A stretch of 64,000 nt of DNA from Dirofilaria immitis (GCA_024305405.1 JAKNDB010000110.1:1178001-1242000); one strand, 5' to 3'. Counted from the stretch's first letter, positions 24,101 through 37,294 are shown. Numbers and translations: made by a program. The notes: a model not told the origin generated them from the letters alone.

Positions 24101-26952
24101 ACTGTGACAGTAAATTTGTACGGAAATTAAATTGGAGTGTGGTATCTTTTTCAAATTCGACTGACTCATTTTAGACCGGTGCCGTTTCTAATAGGAAGAA
24201 GATTGAATCACAGTTGATGGAAATGGAGCAGCAGCTAGAACTTGCTAACAGACTGAAAGACGATTATAGTCGGCAGTTCAAAAATACCAGCAAATCATCA
24301 AGGATATGCAACATGACAATGAAGAAGTTCGACAGTCGAAAGAAGAACTTGCGAATTCTTTGCGTGAAATGGAACGAAAGTAAGCTTCATTTGTTTATTA
24401 GATATTCTTTCATTTGACGTTATGCATTGCTTGTGTCAGGCCTCGACTATGTGATTGATACATGTTCCCTTTGAACGGTCCTAATGTAAAACATTTCAGC
24501 TTCTTTTTTGCAGTTTATCGACCGAATATAGTTTTTATCGCTGATTCTTTATCTCTTATATCTTAATTATTTTCTGTTTTCTTTTTATCCGTCTTTAAAG
24601 TCTTTTCCTTTCCAAGTAATTTATAGATTACGTACACTCGATGCTGAAAATACTCGATTACTGGAAGCTAATGAAAGTTTGGTGAATCAGAAAAGACAGC
24701 TAGAAGCAGAAAAGGATGAGCTGGAAGACGCAAGGAATCGAGGCGGTGGTCTGAATGTCGATGAACGTCGAAGATTCGAAGCAAAAGTTGCTGCATTAGA
24801 AGAAGAAGTGGAAGAAGAACAAAGCCTTGCTGAGCTAGCGCTTGATAAACAGCGTAAAGCGCAGATGCAGGTAAGGAATTTCGATAACATTTCTTATTCA
24901 TTTTTTTGTTTGACGATATTTATCAAAGTTGAAAAGCAAAATATTACTTAAAAAATACGAAGGATTTATGAATCATGAAGTTCCAATCCTTCGGCAGAAA
25001 TGTTTCTGGACATATTTTTTTGCCTAAGCTTGTTCGTTTAATTCTGTGCTCGTTCCATAGTTTTTTTAGCTATTTTAAAATGGCAATTGTTGGTCAAAAT
25101 AATTTCGTCATATTTGCTCGATAATTCTTAATGTATATTAGGCTCGCATACTACTGTTACCTTTTTCTTTTTTTTTTTAGTGTTATCTACTATTTTACAC
25201 TTCATCGAATTTTTCTGAAAATTTATTACTATCTTTTTCTTTTTGAAGGTTGAACAGCTGACAACGGAATTGTCAGTTGAACGTTCTACGACACAGAAAC
25301 TGGAAACCGAAAAGCAAGCAATGGAGCGTGCAAATCGTGAACTCAAGAATAAAGTATCAGAATTAGAAACATCAGCACAAACTCGTGCCAGAGCTCAAAT
25401 AGCTGCACTTGAAGCTAAGATACAGTATTTGGAAGAGCAATATAATGCAGAAAGTCAAGAACGCGCTAATGCTACCCGACAGGTCAGTATATCATTCGTA
25501 ATATTTACTTATATGGTTTAATTTATATATGAAGATGATGGCTGTAAAACTTTTGTACCAATTTTTACGGAGAGAAATTGCTATGTCAAATTACATAATG
25601 AATGCCATGTAACTGTTAGTATTTTATCCTGGAAAGGTTCTTTACCTGCATTCGGCAATTACTTGAGTGGAACAATTTAATGGCTATCATTATGAGTATC
25701 TTTTGGGAAATTCATCACACAAAATCCGAATACATTTGCTAACAAAAAGCGCCATTGAATGGCGTAATAACTTTGGTGAATTTTAATAAGGGTTTAGAAG
25801 AATCACAATAAATTTTTTCTTTTTTTTCTGCAGTGAGAGTAATTCTCCTTATATCTGTTCACACTTTGTCAAATATTTCGGAAAATGTTTTTTTCTGCTT
25901 GATAGGCTAAAAAATATCTGGATTTCTTCCTTATCGTTCTTTTTAGTATTTCTTTGAATTTATTTAATACTGTTCATTAAGAAATAATATTTTGATCATT
26001 TAATGGATTAAATTTCTTTATTTAATATTATTCATCTAAGAAAGGTTTTTTGCGATTCAAAATTTTAAGATTCGTTTCAGTATCGTCGTATTGAGAAGCG
26101 TTTGGCTGATGCGATATTACAATTGGAGGATGAACGCCGAAATACAGAACAAAATAAGGAGCAGGTTTGTGATCAGGGTTTTTTTTTTTTGATCTCGATT
26201 GTATATGCTTTCACTTTTCCTGAAAAATTTCTCTTCCTACAGGCAGAAAGAGAAAAACTCGAGTAAGGCAAATTCGACGGCGGCTTGATGAAATGGAGGA
26301 AGAATTGATACGGGAACAAACAAAAGCGCGGAATCTGCAACGAATGATCGATGATTTAAATGCGGCAAATGATACGTTATCTCGTGATAACACTAATTTG
26401 CGTGGACAACGGCGTCCAATTCGTGATACGTTATTAGGAGGTCGACGTGTTCACATACGGAATAATAGTCCACATGATGATTTGGATAGTATAGGGACTG
26501 AAGGTAATCATCACAACAATCAAAATTAAAGTAAAATTTTTTTGAAATTAATTTAATTTTGGTGCTTCATAGCCAAAGAATTTCTTGCCTATTTTCTACC
26601 ATTCAGTTCTTTTTTTGTTTTGTGTATCCTATCTTAACATCCTGCATTGATGTCAACTTTTTTGCTACCTTGAGCTTCGGCATATTGTGACCTGCTGCAC
26701 TAATTTTCTTGCGACACTTGTGCTATAGTCCTGCTACGAGAAAATTATCAAATGCAGCGACAAACATAGTTTGTATTAAATTTGCTTATAGATTATTTGC
26801 ATCGTAAAAATATGAAGACAATGCATGGAACAAAAATTTTTTTATTAAAATCGGAGATTCTTCCCAAAATTTTGAAAAGTACGAGAAATTATTGAATTTC
26901 AGGTTCTGACATGACAGACGATGCAAAACGAGGTTTACCGTTAAAAGAGTGA
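12177..26952 (+). CDS. Non-muscle myosin II heavy chain (NMY/MYH9/MYH10 family), 36 coding exons
   Basis: Actin-based motor heavy chain; two chains pair through the rod and assemble into bipolar filaments that drive cytokinesis and cortical contraction (family knowledge). Joining the exons gives about 1956 codons, close to the family's usual 1960-2000, so only the short first exon is missing. Visible in order: N-terminal SH3-like segment, motor head with P-loop GESGAGKT, switch I NDNSSRFGKF and switch II DIAGFE, converter, IQ-type neck, a continuous coiled-coil rod and a short non-helical tail. Non-muscle rather than muscle type is shown by the KMNPPKF and [17 protein letters not shown] blocks and the SSKDDVGK and [10 protein letters not shown] stretches. 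Nematodes have paralogues nmy-1 and nmy-2, and I cannot tell which this is. Eight exons each lack one base against the conserved frame; see the findings. Confidence 0.93.
14196..14222 (+). other. 27-base symmetric micro-exon at myosin loop 1
   Basis: Exactly nine codons (QKQDLENVI), phase 0 on both sides, with acceptor TCTCATTGCAG and donor GTAAGT. It sits between the exon ending SNSPSK and the exon starting [12 protein letters not shown]. That is the ATP-pocket surface loop (loop 1), where vertebrate NM II-B and II-C carry optional B1 and C1 inserts of 8-10 residues. Skipping it would keep the frame. Confidence 0.75.
14521..14555. repeat. Perfect 16-base inverted repeat with 3-base spacer (intronic)
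   Basis: The left arm TTTTATAAGACAATGA is mirrored exactly by the right arm TCATTGTCTTATAAAA, separated by AAA. It lies about 300 bases into the large intron 14223-15241, downstream of the loop 1 micro-exon. In RNA it could form a stable hairpin. Confidence 0.9.
19248..19524 (+). other. Myosin neck exon (converter end and IQ region)
   Basis: Starts after acceptor TTTTTATAG and ends before donor GTGACA. It encodes [21 protein letters not shown], an IQ-type segment around [13 protein letters not shown], and [10 protein letters not shown], which marks the head-rod junction. This region binds the essential and regulatory light chains. The preceding intron is 827 bases. Confidence 0.92.
19701..26164 (+). 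other. Myosin coiled-coil rod exons
   Basis: Exons: 19701-19874, 20021-20173, 20257-20397, 20633-20788, 20869-21016, 21166-21412, 21634-21726, 22179-22637, 22738-22923, 23031-23144, 23312-23461, 23655-23816, 23944-24068, 24175-24379, 24627-24870, 25249-25482 and 26081-26164. The product is a long heptad-rich Glu/Lys/Gln/Leu chain with no proline between the neck and the tail, as expected for a filament-forming myosin II rod. Most exons are phase 0. Single missing bases interrupt the frame at A run 20924-20927, A run 23979-23981 and A run 24280-24284. Introns are short except 21727-22178 and 25483-26080. Confidence 0.9.
26243..26529 (+). other. Myosin tail exon with read-through C-terminus
   Basis: The end of the rod and the start of the non-helical tail. 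One base is missing in the A run 26253-26257, after which the frame reads [18 protein letters not shown] and continues to [13 protein letters not shown]. If the donor GTAATC at 26504 is not used, the frame reads seven more residues (GNHHNNQ region) and stops at 26527-26529. A serine-rich segment ([10 protein letters not shown]) is a plausible phosphorylation region by analogy with vertebrate tails. Confidence 0.85.
26903..26952 (+). other. Alternative last exon of the myosin gene
   Basis: Acceptor ATTGAATTTCAG precedes a 50-base exon. Joined to a donor at 26504 in phase 1, it gives [16 protein letters not shown] and stop. The acidic GSDxxxDD motif resembles the GDGSDEE tail of vertebrate MYH9, so this may be the canonical end. 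Confidence 0.75.
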
Positions 26953-29920
26953 AATTTTGAATACTGATCTTATGGAAGAATTTTTATACGTTACTGATTA
27001 AAGATATTATATGTTAAGATTAAAAAATTTTTATGTGTTATCGATTTTATGAGAGAAAAGACAAGATTGGAAAGTTTCCTAATGTTTGATACGGCTTAAC
27101 AAAAATTATGTTGAATTCTTAAAATGTTATCAGTGATGCCTTTTTTTCATTTTGCTTTCCTATGGATTGCTCTGATTCACATTGCAATAATTTCCTTTTT
27201 TTCTTTGTTAGAACAGAATTCATTGTTTAGTACGCGAAGTGGTATTTATGATTTGCCATTTGGTTATTCACTTAAATTAGAATAACAATATCTGATTAAA
27301 AAGCAGGTATTATCATTGTTATTATACTATTATTATTATTTTTTTTAATTTTACTTTGCTAAGTTGAGAAGTTGTTCATAGTGTTTGTTACTGGTATACA
27401 TCTTTGTTCTTCGTCACATTCTTTTATATTTACTATTTTAGAAATTTAACTACTTCAAATTTTTTGAGAAAGAATTTTGACCATTTAGGATTGCTAATAT
27501 GATTACTGTTATATTATTACTAGTAGTATTTACTATTATTTTTACTACCAATACTGAGTATCATTATTTTTTCAATGATACTATTTTTACGGAATCTTTC
27601 TTATTTTTCCATCTTTCATTTCCCTATTTTAATTTGCTGTTTTATCCATCATCGGTTTTTGGGTTATTTATTGGCATTATTTATATACAATGCTATGCGG
27701 TGGAAGTGTGGTGCACAGGATCCTTTCTTTTTATTTTTATTTTGAAAACATTTTCGTGAAAATACAGGCATAACATATGTATGTACATCATCATCACCAT
27801 CATCACCAACCGTTCCGAAAATACCCTTTACTATGCAACCGGTGTCTCCGTGTTGTGCATTGTGCACTTTTCCACCAATTTTCAATTCCATACATTCCTG
27901 AACTAACTCATTAACTTACTGCTTTATATGTTTGCAATGAATATTTGAAACTGTTTATTCGAAGCATTTGTTTGTCAGTAAAGAGTGGGGAAAAAAAGTT
28001 TTGTAAAATTATTTACACTGTTTTGCACCTTTTGTAATGGAATGGAATCCAGTACATGCAATAATATGTCGCCAATTAATTGTTTCTGGGAAGTGACGGA
28101 ATAAACTAAGTTACGCCGTACTACTTCTGGAAAATTCGGAATTTATCAAAAAGAAGTCATGGAATTTAAGAGGGCGAAGTGCTTTACTTGAACTTATTCT
28201 TCCAAGCATGGAAATAATGGCAGTGATGTTGGAAGGATTGTTCAGAATTAAAATATGCTTGGAGCGGATAGATTATAAATGAAAATTTTTTGCTGGGTAA
28301 CAAAAGTTGCATCATTTTTTGACATTTTCTAATTCAACCAGTTTTAACTGATTCAACTAAATAAAATAAAATAAAGTGACTAGGGAATCAGTTCTACATC
28401 GATTTCTTTTTTTTACGCGTCTAAAATGATTAAATCATTACGTATTCAATTCGAAACTTCGAATTACTTAGTTTATTAGAGACATGTGCAGGCTAAATCT
28501 GTGAAAAAAAAAAAAATCTCAGTTAGTACCGTCACTCGCTATCTCTATTGAGATAGTATTTGTTGATAGTAATTAAATTTTCCATTTTTAAATACTTTTT
28601 TTCCTTTAATAAATTTCACGTCTTAATTTTTAAAGATTTGAAATTTTACTAAACAATTATTGGTTTTATATTACTTAATGATCATCATGTGAATCGATTA
28701 ATTGTATTACCAGTTGGATAACACTTTGTTTTTATTATAACTTCAAAAACAAAAGCGAAAAAAAAATCCAGGAAATAATACAAATAGTTATATCAAATGA
28801 TGGAAGTGATTAATGGATGTGTATGTATGATTTACAATCATATTCTGCTACTAACCTTACATTTGAATTTAAAATTTCTCATAAATTTTTCAGTTTTGTT
28901 ATAGAAAGACAGAGGTTTTGGATCTTTAGTTTTTGCCTCATAAAGTTCTTTTTTATTATAAAACGAAAATGGTATAACCTTCGCTTTTTCGTTCCATTTC
29001 TTTGCATCGAAATAAAAGGCAAGAATTTTTCATTTTTCTTAAAATTTTTTGTAGTTCGAAAAATATTGCTTCCGTTTTATAAAATTTTGGCATTTAAAAT
29101 CAGTTTCCTTTATTCATTTTGCTATTAATTTGATAAAACATGATTCCCTTAACGGAATTATTCTAAAATTTATTTAAGCAAATGTTTAGACGTTCTAGAC
29201 ATTTCTGTTACGTACTTGTTACATTTAGAGGAAGGATATTTTCACCAGAAAAGGAAGGTATCATAAGAAGCAGCGATGATTTTAAAGCATATTTGATGGA
29301 TGTATCCGTGTGTACCATGACATAGGTGGAGAATTAGGTTGATAATAAAGCGACTTACTATTTTCACCAGAAAGGAACGTGCTACAAAGAGTAATGATAA
29401 TTTAATACACTTTTTATATGGATATTTATGTACATATTTATGCGCAATAATATAATATATGTAATCAAGTTAATGAGGAAGAAACTTACTGAAATGAATA
29501 GATGTTACAAATGAAATTAGGATAATTGTGAAATTAGTAAAAATCCATTGAATGATACATGTACCGCCATCGATTACATATTTTAATGGGGACTTTTTGA
29601 TTTGCTATAAATTGTTTGGAAATTTGATCTTTTCAGATACGTAGAAAAAATGAATAAAAATGGATTTAAGATATGACATGCTTCTCTATATGATCATCAT
29701 GATATATACATATATATGATGAGTAATTACTAAAAAGTGAATTTATTCTTATTTGATCGATGTAATTGTAATTATGATTATCGTAAAAGCATTTATTTTA
29801 TTGCTTACATGAAAATTGTTATTTTTTCTAAAATGAAGATTAACAACAAATTAAACAATGATATAATTTAGTGGTGTTGAATTTTACCTAATCATCAAGC
29901 TACAATCACTGCAATCAACA
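26953..29920. other. Myosin 3' region and intergenic DNA
   Basis: AT-rich, with many T and A homopolymers; a CATCAT/CACCAT simple stretch lies at about 27787-27805. Two open frames (27499-27759 and 28817-29128, plus) are strings of Phe, Leu and Ile from T-rich DNA and are not credible proteins. No gene is supported. Confidence 0.6.
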
Positions 29921-30699
29921 ATGGATTATTATTCATTAAAATGGATTCTTTTAATACTTCTTCCAGAAGTAACACAATATTATGTCAAGGCTTTACCTTT
30001 ACCAAGTAATTTTTTCGAAAATTTCATGGAATTAGTCTTTAAATTAGAATGTTGAAGCTTTTGAGCCAAAAATTTTTAAGTAATTTTCCGAAAATTTCAT
30101 GAAATTAGTTTTTTAAAAAATTATGCTTATGTTATATTATAGGTCGCACATGGTTAGATTTACCAATAGTTCCTCCATTTTGTTATCCGCCATGGATGCT
30201 GATACCAGGAGCAGTACCAATGCAACCAGTACAGCAATTACCAACATCAGCATCCACATCACCTGCACAACCTCCTGCGCAAGCATTAGCATCAGTGTCT
30301 GCACAAGCGCCTGTACTAGTGCAATCAACATATCCGGAAATCCCCATGGCTTCTTGGTGGTGTCCTTCTGCACATGATAAATCATTATCCCAATATTCTA
30401 TTTCGCCTGACGTACTGCCTCCTCAAGCCTCTCGTTATCCTCAAGTAGCGCAATATCCTTATGCTCCGTACTATGTTCAAATGCAATATCCTCAAACTTC
30501 TTACTATCCTCATGTTTTGCAACATCCAGCTGCTGATGCAGGATTAGAAGGATCATCACTACATGAAATGTTTGCAGAAGATTCCGATCCCTCTAAAGAG
30601 AGTTCGATCAGATTCAGACGAATTTCACGTAAAGAGAAAAATAATCATTTTACATTTTATGCTTTACAGATATTTTTGTTTTCCAACAAATCTAAATGA
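29921..30699 (+). CDS. Secreted Pro/Gln/Tyr-rich protein, unrecognised (213 aa)
   Basis: Two exons: 29921-30005 and 30143-30699. The donor is GTAATT and the acceptor TATTATAG; 85 + 557 bases keep the frame to TGA. Exon 1 is a signal peptide, MDYYSLKWILLILLPEVTQ followed by YYVKALP. The mature part is rich in Pro, Gln, Ala and Ser, then in Tyr, with loosely repeated YPQ, QYP and YYPH units at about residues 130-165 and an acidic stretch (EDSDPSKESS). I recognise no domain family. Base and codon use look coding. A donor GTAAAG at 30629 could end the exon earlier in phase 1. The protein may therefore be the N-terminal part of the EGF-ligand precursor whose EGF exons lie 10 kb downstream; the residues after that donor look intronic. 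It is either an independent secreted protein or the first part of that gene. Confidence 0.6.
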
Positions 30700-32685
30700 T
30701 TACATTCTTAAAAAATCGTATTATTGACTATTCACCTTTCCATCATATGGATGAAAAAAGGAAAAAGGTTAAAAAAAACAGAACATAGTTTTCAAACAGA
30801 TCATATTTATGTCTTGTCACATAAGTATAGTTGAGATAAGCTTTATCCATGATAAATCGATTTTTTCTCCCTTCTAACTATTCGTTATTTCAAGTTTAAA
30901 TATGTCCAACGTGATGAAAGATACAGAATGCATCATCAGTTCTAACAATAGCAAAAGCAACAACAACAATAATAATGACAGTAACAACAACCATATCACG
31001 ATAAAATCCATAACTATCCAGTGGTAAATTTTAACGGATACTAGTTTCGACAAATAAACGGAATGGGAAAAATAGCTGATATAAACAGAGAGACAGATTG
31101 AGGAATAAGAATGGTCGGATGAATTATTCAAATTGCAGCATTCCCTTAAAAAGATCAGCTTGCAATTAATACTTCAAGCTTTCTATAATTGAGTAGAGTT
31201 AATTGTTTAAGAAATTTCTATCAAAAAAAGAGAAAAAAATGAATTACAATTATTATATAAAATAACAAAAATAAAAGGATTCAGAGAATAAAGGTTTCTC
31301 ATAGCGTTATGTTTATTTTATATTCAATCAGTAAATGTTTTGTAATAAATTTAAAGATAATATTTAAGAAAACTAAGCTGAATGATATATTATTTACAGT
31401 CTATAAAATTTTTTTAAATGTATTTTTGACCTTCCATTTTATTTTTAATATTTTTAAAATATTATGATAAAATTATTTAACGTAAAGATTTCAAAGAAAA
31501 GTTGTAAGATAATCTGGTGTCGGAGGAATTCATTGAGAATAATAAACACCATACCTATGTATGTTAGCAACCAGAATGTTGTATGGATTATTTGATAAGA
31601 TCAATTTTCATCGATAAATTCATCGGATAATTGTTATCCATTACATTTTCGAATGCTATATTTCAAAATGAAATGACGGCGCACATTTAGTCATACGGTA
31701 TCATTATGCAAATAGTACGCTGCTGATTGGATCTTATGAAATCGATGCATTGTTTGTTACTCGCTATTGGCAATGGATATTGTTACAAAGGGAAAATAAA
31801 AAAATGTATGAATTCATTGGTGCTAATTAGGATTTAATTAATTTTCAAATAATTAAAGAAAAAGAAATCGCTAAATTAATAGATAAATGAGCCTAAAGCA
31901 AAAATAATTAATAATTGAGGATTTATTGATATGAGTAGAAGTTTAAGAAATTAGTCTATAAATAATCGAATAAATTTGGTATATTATTAGAATGAAAATT
32001 ATAATCGAAAAAATTTTAAAAAAGTTAATATATTATTACGATGCAAAAACAAAATAGAAATTTTATGATTCATTTTTCTCTGTTTGGAAACTTCTAAGAA
32101 AAGATAAATAATTTGCATATACCGGGAAAGGAAGCAGGAATCAGATCAGTGTTGGTCAAGTAATTTGCTTGCCCAGTAAATTTATTATAGATTGAGAAAG
32201 GTATCACTAAGGTCATAACAAAAATTTTTCCTTTTGTTTCAGATTTAAATATGACACCAATTGAAATTTATCACTCAGTTTATTTAGTTCTCAAGTAATT
32301 AATTACTTCGACAACGTATCATTCCAATTTGTCAGCATCTACTTATCATTTCAAAAAAAAATAATTTTTTTCCTTATTTTTTACTCTTCTCTTTCCTTTT
32401 ATCTTCTTTCTGAAATATCGATATTATAGTTTTATAAGAATTTTACGATTCTTTTATTAATGTAATTATGAATGATAATTTATGAAATGATGATTCTTGA
32501 AATTTGGTTATCGCAGCAATTTAAAATATTTGGTAGTTTGCATAAAAATTTAATTTTGGAAGTTTTTCATGATTTTTTTGGAAATAGAAATTATTTTTTT
32601 TCTTAGAGATAAATGACGCATTTATGAATCATACTCTATGACCAACAGTTCCTGTCGACTTAAATAGCTTACTTATTTCCATTAG
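30700..32685. other. AT-rich intron or intergenic stretch
   Basis: Nothing coding seen. The stretch contains imperfect (AAC/AAT)n sequence at about 30946-30990. If the EGF-ligand gene begins at 29921, this is one of its introns. Confidence 0.5.
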
Positions 32686-32864
32686 TGAGTGTCATTCTCG
32701 ATTGTCGTGGATAACAATGATCAAGATGAATTATTATCATTCTTCTAGTCAATACCATCAGCAACCATCGATCTCACTCAATGATGCATTACTAGCAACA
32801 ACAATAACATTGTCTAAATTTACTGAAAACAGTGTTATGCGACAAACATCTGCATTTTATACAG
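32686..32864 (+). CDS. Candidate exon of the EGF-ligand gene
   Basis: A good acceptor (TTATTTCCATTAG) and a good donor (ACAG/GTAAAT) enclose an open frame of polar composition: SSSQYHQQPSISLNDALL, then TITLSKFTENSVMRQ. An ATG at 32717 could be a start, but no signal peptide follows. The donor leaves phase 1, which fits the acceptor phase of the candidate exon at 37726. The incoming phase differs by one base from that offered by the donor at 30629. No homology recognised. Confidence 0.4.
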
Positions 32865-35800
32865 GTAAATTAATTTACTTTATCTTTCTTAGAATGAAAA
32901 TTTGCAGAACAAAAATTTTGTAATCAGAGTTTGTTATGTTATGCTATTGTTTGTCTATGGATTAACACGCTACTCTGAATTTTCTAAACATCATCAAATA
33001 ATTTGATAAATTGGAATTTTCTTTAAATTTTATCATAACATCATAATCTACACTTCACTATGTTGATTACTATCATGAGAATTTATTACAGTTTAGTTGT
33101 TTACAATAAGTAATGATTATTTCATAATCCGAAAATACAATAGGAGTATTTATTTATGGACTATTTCTTTTTGTCAACTAAATTAATATATTAGCTGATA
33201 TTACTTCAGGATTATTTACAAAATGTTTGGAAATAACAAATGATAGTTGCATTAGTTTTAAAGTTAGTGCATTTTGAAAAGTTATATCTGTTTGCATTTC
33301 TTGTTCAGTTTAACAAGTAATGGAATAGTGGACCTTTGCTGAATATGCAATAGTCAGTCATTGAAAGTATGAGGAGAAAAAGGCATAGGTGACAGAGGCT
33401 AAAAATTTTACTTAGATAGGAAAGGAAAAGAGGACAAAATAAGATGCAAGATTTTTTTATTGGTTACAAAAGATTTTCGAGCAAATTTCCATCATTATTA
33501 TCATTGTTACCACCGTCATATCAACCTTATTTAATCATCATTATTGTTATTATTATACCATTATCATCGCTCGATCAAATAAAAAATTGCGTCATATTCA
33601 TTTTCTAACTGGTCATGATGATATTTATATTGATTACTATTAGGTCTTTCTCTATTGTAAGCAATTCAATGATTCATCATTACCAATTTAGATTAAACAT
33701 AACTTTCATGCAATAGCAAATGGTTCATATCATTTCTTCATTTTGCCCGTTTCACTAGCAATCAAAAGAATTTCTGAAATCAAAAAGTTAGGGTTTGTGG
33801 ATTAAAGGATAACAAAAAAAGAATAGACACAATAATGTAATTCTCTTATGATCAAAGATTATGCTTAATAATATTTCGACTTTATCGCTTCAGCATATAT
33901 ATCTATGACCAAAATTTTTAATGTTAAAGAATAGAATTAACAAAAATTTTCGTCTTTTTTATTCTTACATAAATTAGAAAAGCGAAAAATTCCAATTCCA
34001 TATCTGATATCTTTGAGTCATCCCACAAACAAATAGTAATGTTTACAGAAAATTTTCGCAATGCTGAATCTTTTTTCCAATTTCTTCCTACTATTTTTAA
34101 ATTTGTCACTCGATTCTCTCATGATCTACTTCCTAACCTTCTATTTCTGACCTTCAATTATCTCAAAAAGAAGACTCCAATGGTCGCAGGAATAAAGAAA
34201 GAAGCCAACAGAAATAAAAAAATAGAAGTTTGTAAACTTAATTTCATTTTCAATAATTTTTAAAGAAAATTATTCTAATGATTATTTATTTTGCGCAATA
34301 AGAATTTTGTTTTTTCAATGCTATTCAAACAATTGACCATTTTTGTAATTATGATCCTATGCATCACGTCATTAACAATATTTCAAATACATTCAAATCA
34401 ATTATATGAATAATTATGCAATATTATGCTTTAGAAAGTTCAAAATCTTAGCTAAACCTAAAACGAATAATTAGGTATCTATTAATTTAGGCTACATATT
34501 GTTGGTATATGGATGCCCATGAATTTATATGACTTCCTGTATCGGAACAACTGATACATGTCCCAACAATATATTCATGCATTCCTTACTCTTGTCTTTT
34601 ATCGTTCTTCTGTTTGTTCGTCCTTGTCGATCTTTTGTCACATTTATGCAAAACATCGTAATTTCAACAATATACGCCATTTGCAAATAGCATTTAGGTA
34701 GGTAGAGGTAGGTAGTCAAAATACTACTAATAGATAGCAATAGTTCGTCATTGTTCAATGTAAATGTAATAATATGCAAATAAGTAAATAAGTAGAAGTG
34801 ATAACAAAGATAATCGTAAGTTTTAGTGGACAATAATAAATAATAGTAATATTTAGCAGTCAGTAATAGCAGTAGTACTAGTGGGTGTTGTCGTGGATAT
34901 ATTATTGCATTTATAGTATTCACCTTTAATATCTTTTATGCAAAAATCACGTCGCGCAAGCTTCCAGTTATTGCTGCTGCGTTAAAAACATTGTGCACAC
35001 TTTATGCAATCGTTTTTCGATATATAAGTAATATCATGCCAAGATCAATTTATCTTTTTTAACTATTCTCTATTTGACGTCTTTCATTCATTCAACAGAG
35101 TATCCACTTCTTTTCCCTATCATCATTCTCAAGATTATTTCTTTATCAGTCTCCCTGATTTCTCGACTCACATCATCTCCTTTACTTTTATTTTCCCATA
35201 TTTCATTTAGTTGTATATAATCCTTTTTTTCCCACTTTCTTCTAATGATTTAATTCTTTGTTTTGTTTCTCAATCTTTCCATTTAGGCTGTAAATTTAAT
35301 TTTAGAGGTTATGATGCTTCTATATTAAACATATTCTAATAATTAAATTTAATTCAAATAATTTAAAACCATTCATAACAAACAACCTTAATTATTACTG
35401 AATAAAGGTAAAGAAATTATGAATGCTTATCTGATTTGTTCTATTGTATCAGAATAAGAAAACTTTTGTGATATTGTCACATTCTTTAAAAAATTTCTGC
35501 TCACTTGTTTTTGTTAGTTCGTTTGTCAGCCTTCGTTTTTTCACTCCAAGAAAAAGAGATAAATGAAGAGCATTGAAGTTTTATGATAATTTTAATAATC
35601 AAAAACACGCAGTTCTAATTTTGTTCTACTTTCTTCGTCCTTTGAACAAATTATACTTTCAACAATATTATTATTTGATATCGATGACACACTACTGATT
35701 ATTTTTAAGAATATATTAACATCTATTTAATCTAGTATATATTGCATATGTAATTAAATGATTTCGACTATAATTTAGAATTTAAATCGTTAACAACTGC

Positions 35801-37294
35801 AATTTTGGGTAATATAAATAATGATATGTTAAAATAAGAATATTTTTGCATAATAATGAATGGATGTAAACTAAATGGGTGGCATAATTTGAAAAATCTT
35901 ACCCCTACATTGTAGCCTTTAATTCTTGCCAATTTTTTCCTGACAAAACAGCGTTGTGTATCGTTTATGAACCGAGACTGATCACTTTTTGAGCACTTTA
36001 TTGCAATCCGTCATCGTTCTTTCTCTTATTTATTCATTCTTATTTCTGAAAAAAAAGGAAAATCCATCCTTCTTTCTCTCTTTTTCAATCATTATAATAT
36101 ACTGACATCCATGAATTCATTCGTACCGTATCCAGCAATTAATAACTGTTCTTTTAAACATTGATAAGATATCCTCCAATCATTTATTAATATGACCAAC
36201 AATTTTTAAAAACCAAACTTTATTTCGCATCTTTATCTCTCACATCTCATTTATTAGCCTTTATGAATTGCAGAGAGAGGTTTTTCTAAAATTTAGGGAC
36301 ATCCTTCCTTTCAATATTTTTCCTTTTTTCTTGGTATCTATCAAATCATTCATGACAAATACTTTAAATGTATAAAATATAATTTCTCGAAATATCATTA
36401 AGCATACATTGTTTTCGGGCAAAATACTATCTTGTTGATTTTACAATTAAAAATTTCTCAAATTTTTCCAGTATTGTTACTCATTTATTAAAAATTGCAA
36501 ATCTTTGCAAACAAAAGTATGCGAATTTTCTCGAAATTGTGTCAATTTTTCGGAAAAAAAGAATGAAAAAAAAGCAGCTGATAGTTAGATAAAATGCATG
36601 AAATAGATTTTTCTTTCTCAGCTTCTCTTTTCATTATTCGCCTTTCTCACTTTTTTGCATTCCTTCCTTTCTTTACAATAAGTAAAGTATATTGACAGTA
36701 ATGTACATAGCTTCAAATGGTGAAACACCAGGTGCTTGCATTTTTTTAATGCAGAAATTCAGCTCAAGACATGCATTCGATACATTATAATTAGAAATTG
36801 TCGGATCACTCACTACCACTATCCGATTGGTTATTCGTACATCATCACTTGTACAATTCAGTTCAATAATAATATCGTTCATATTTTCTCTAACTTTTAT
36901 TTTTATCGCAATTTCATCCTTCTCCTTCTAGATAAAGATTTTCAAAACTTCACATAATAACATTTTGTCAATTTTTTTTCTTTGAAAAGTTTCGATCAAA
37001 AATATTCTTCCAGAAGTTGTAATTAAACAATATTTTTTTCTAATTTACAGTTATTTTGATTATACAAATTTACATACTTATTTACAAATAAAATAGCGAA
37101 TTAATTAATGTCCCACTAAATTATTTGTAAAAACTAACATTTTAGCAAAATTTCATAATTGGAAATTTGCAAATCATAATTTTATTAACACTTTTTATAT
37201 ACGAATTTGAAAAATTTCAGAATTATAACATCTTGATTCAGAACATGTTATATTTAGTCATATTTATTCCAAAAATACCGTTATCCTCACTCAG

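Noticed and set aside
12177..26952. The myosin locus as a pseudogene
   Set aside because: The only lesions are single-base losses in short runs. Splice sites, motifs and length are intact over 36 exons, so assembly error is the simpler reading.
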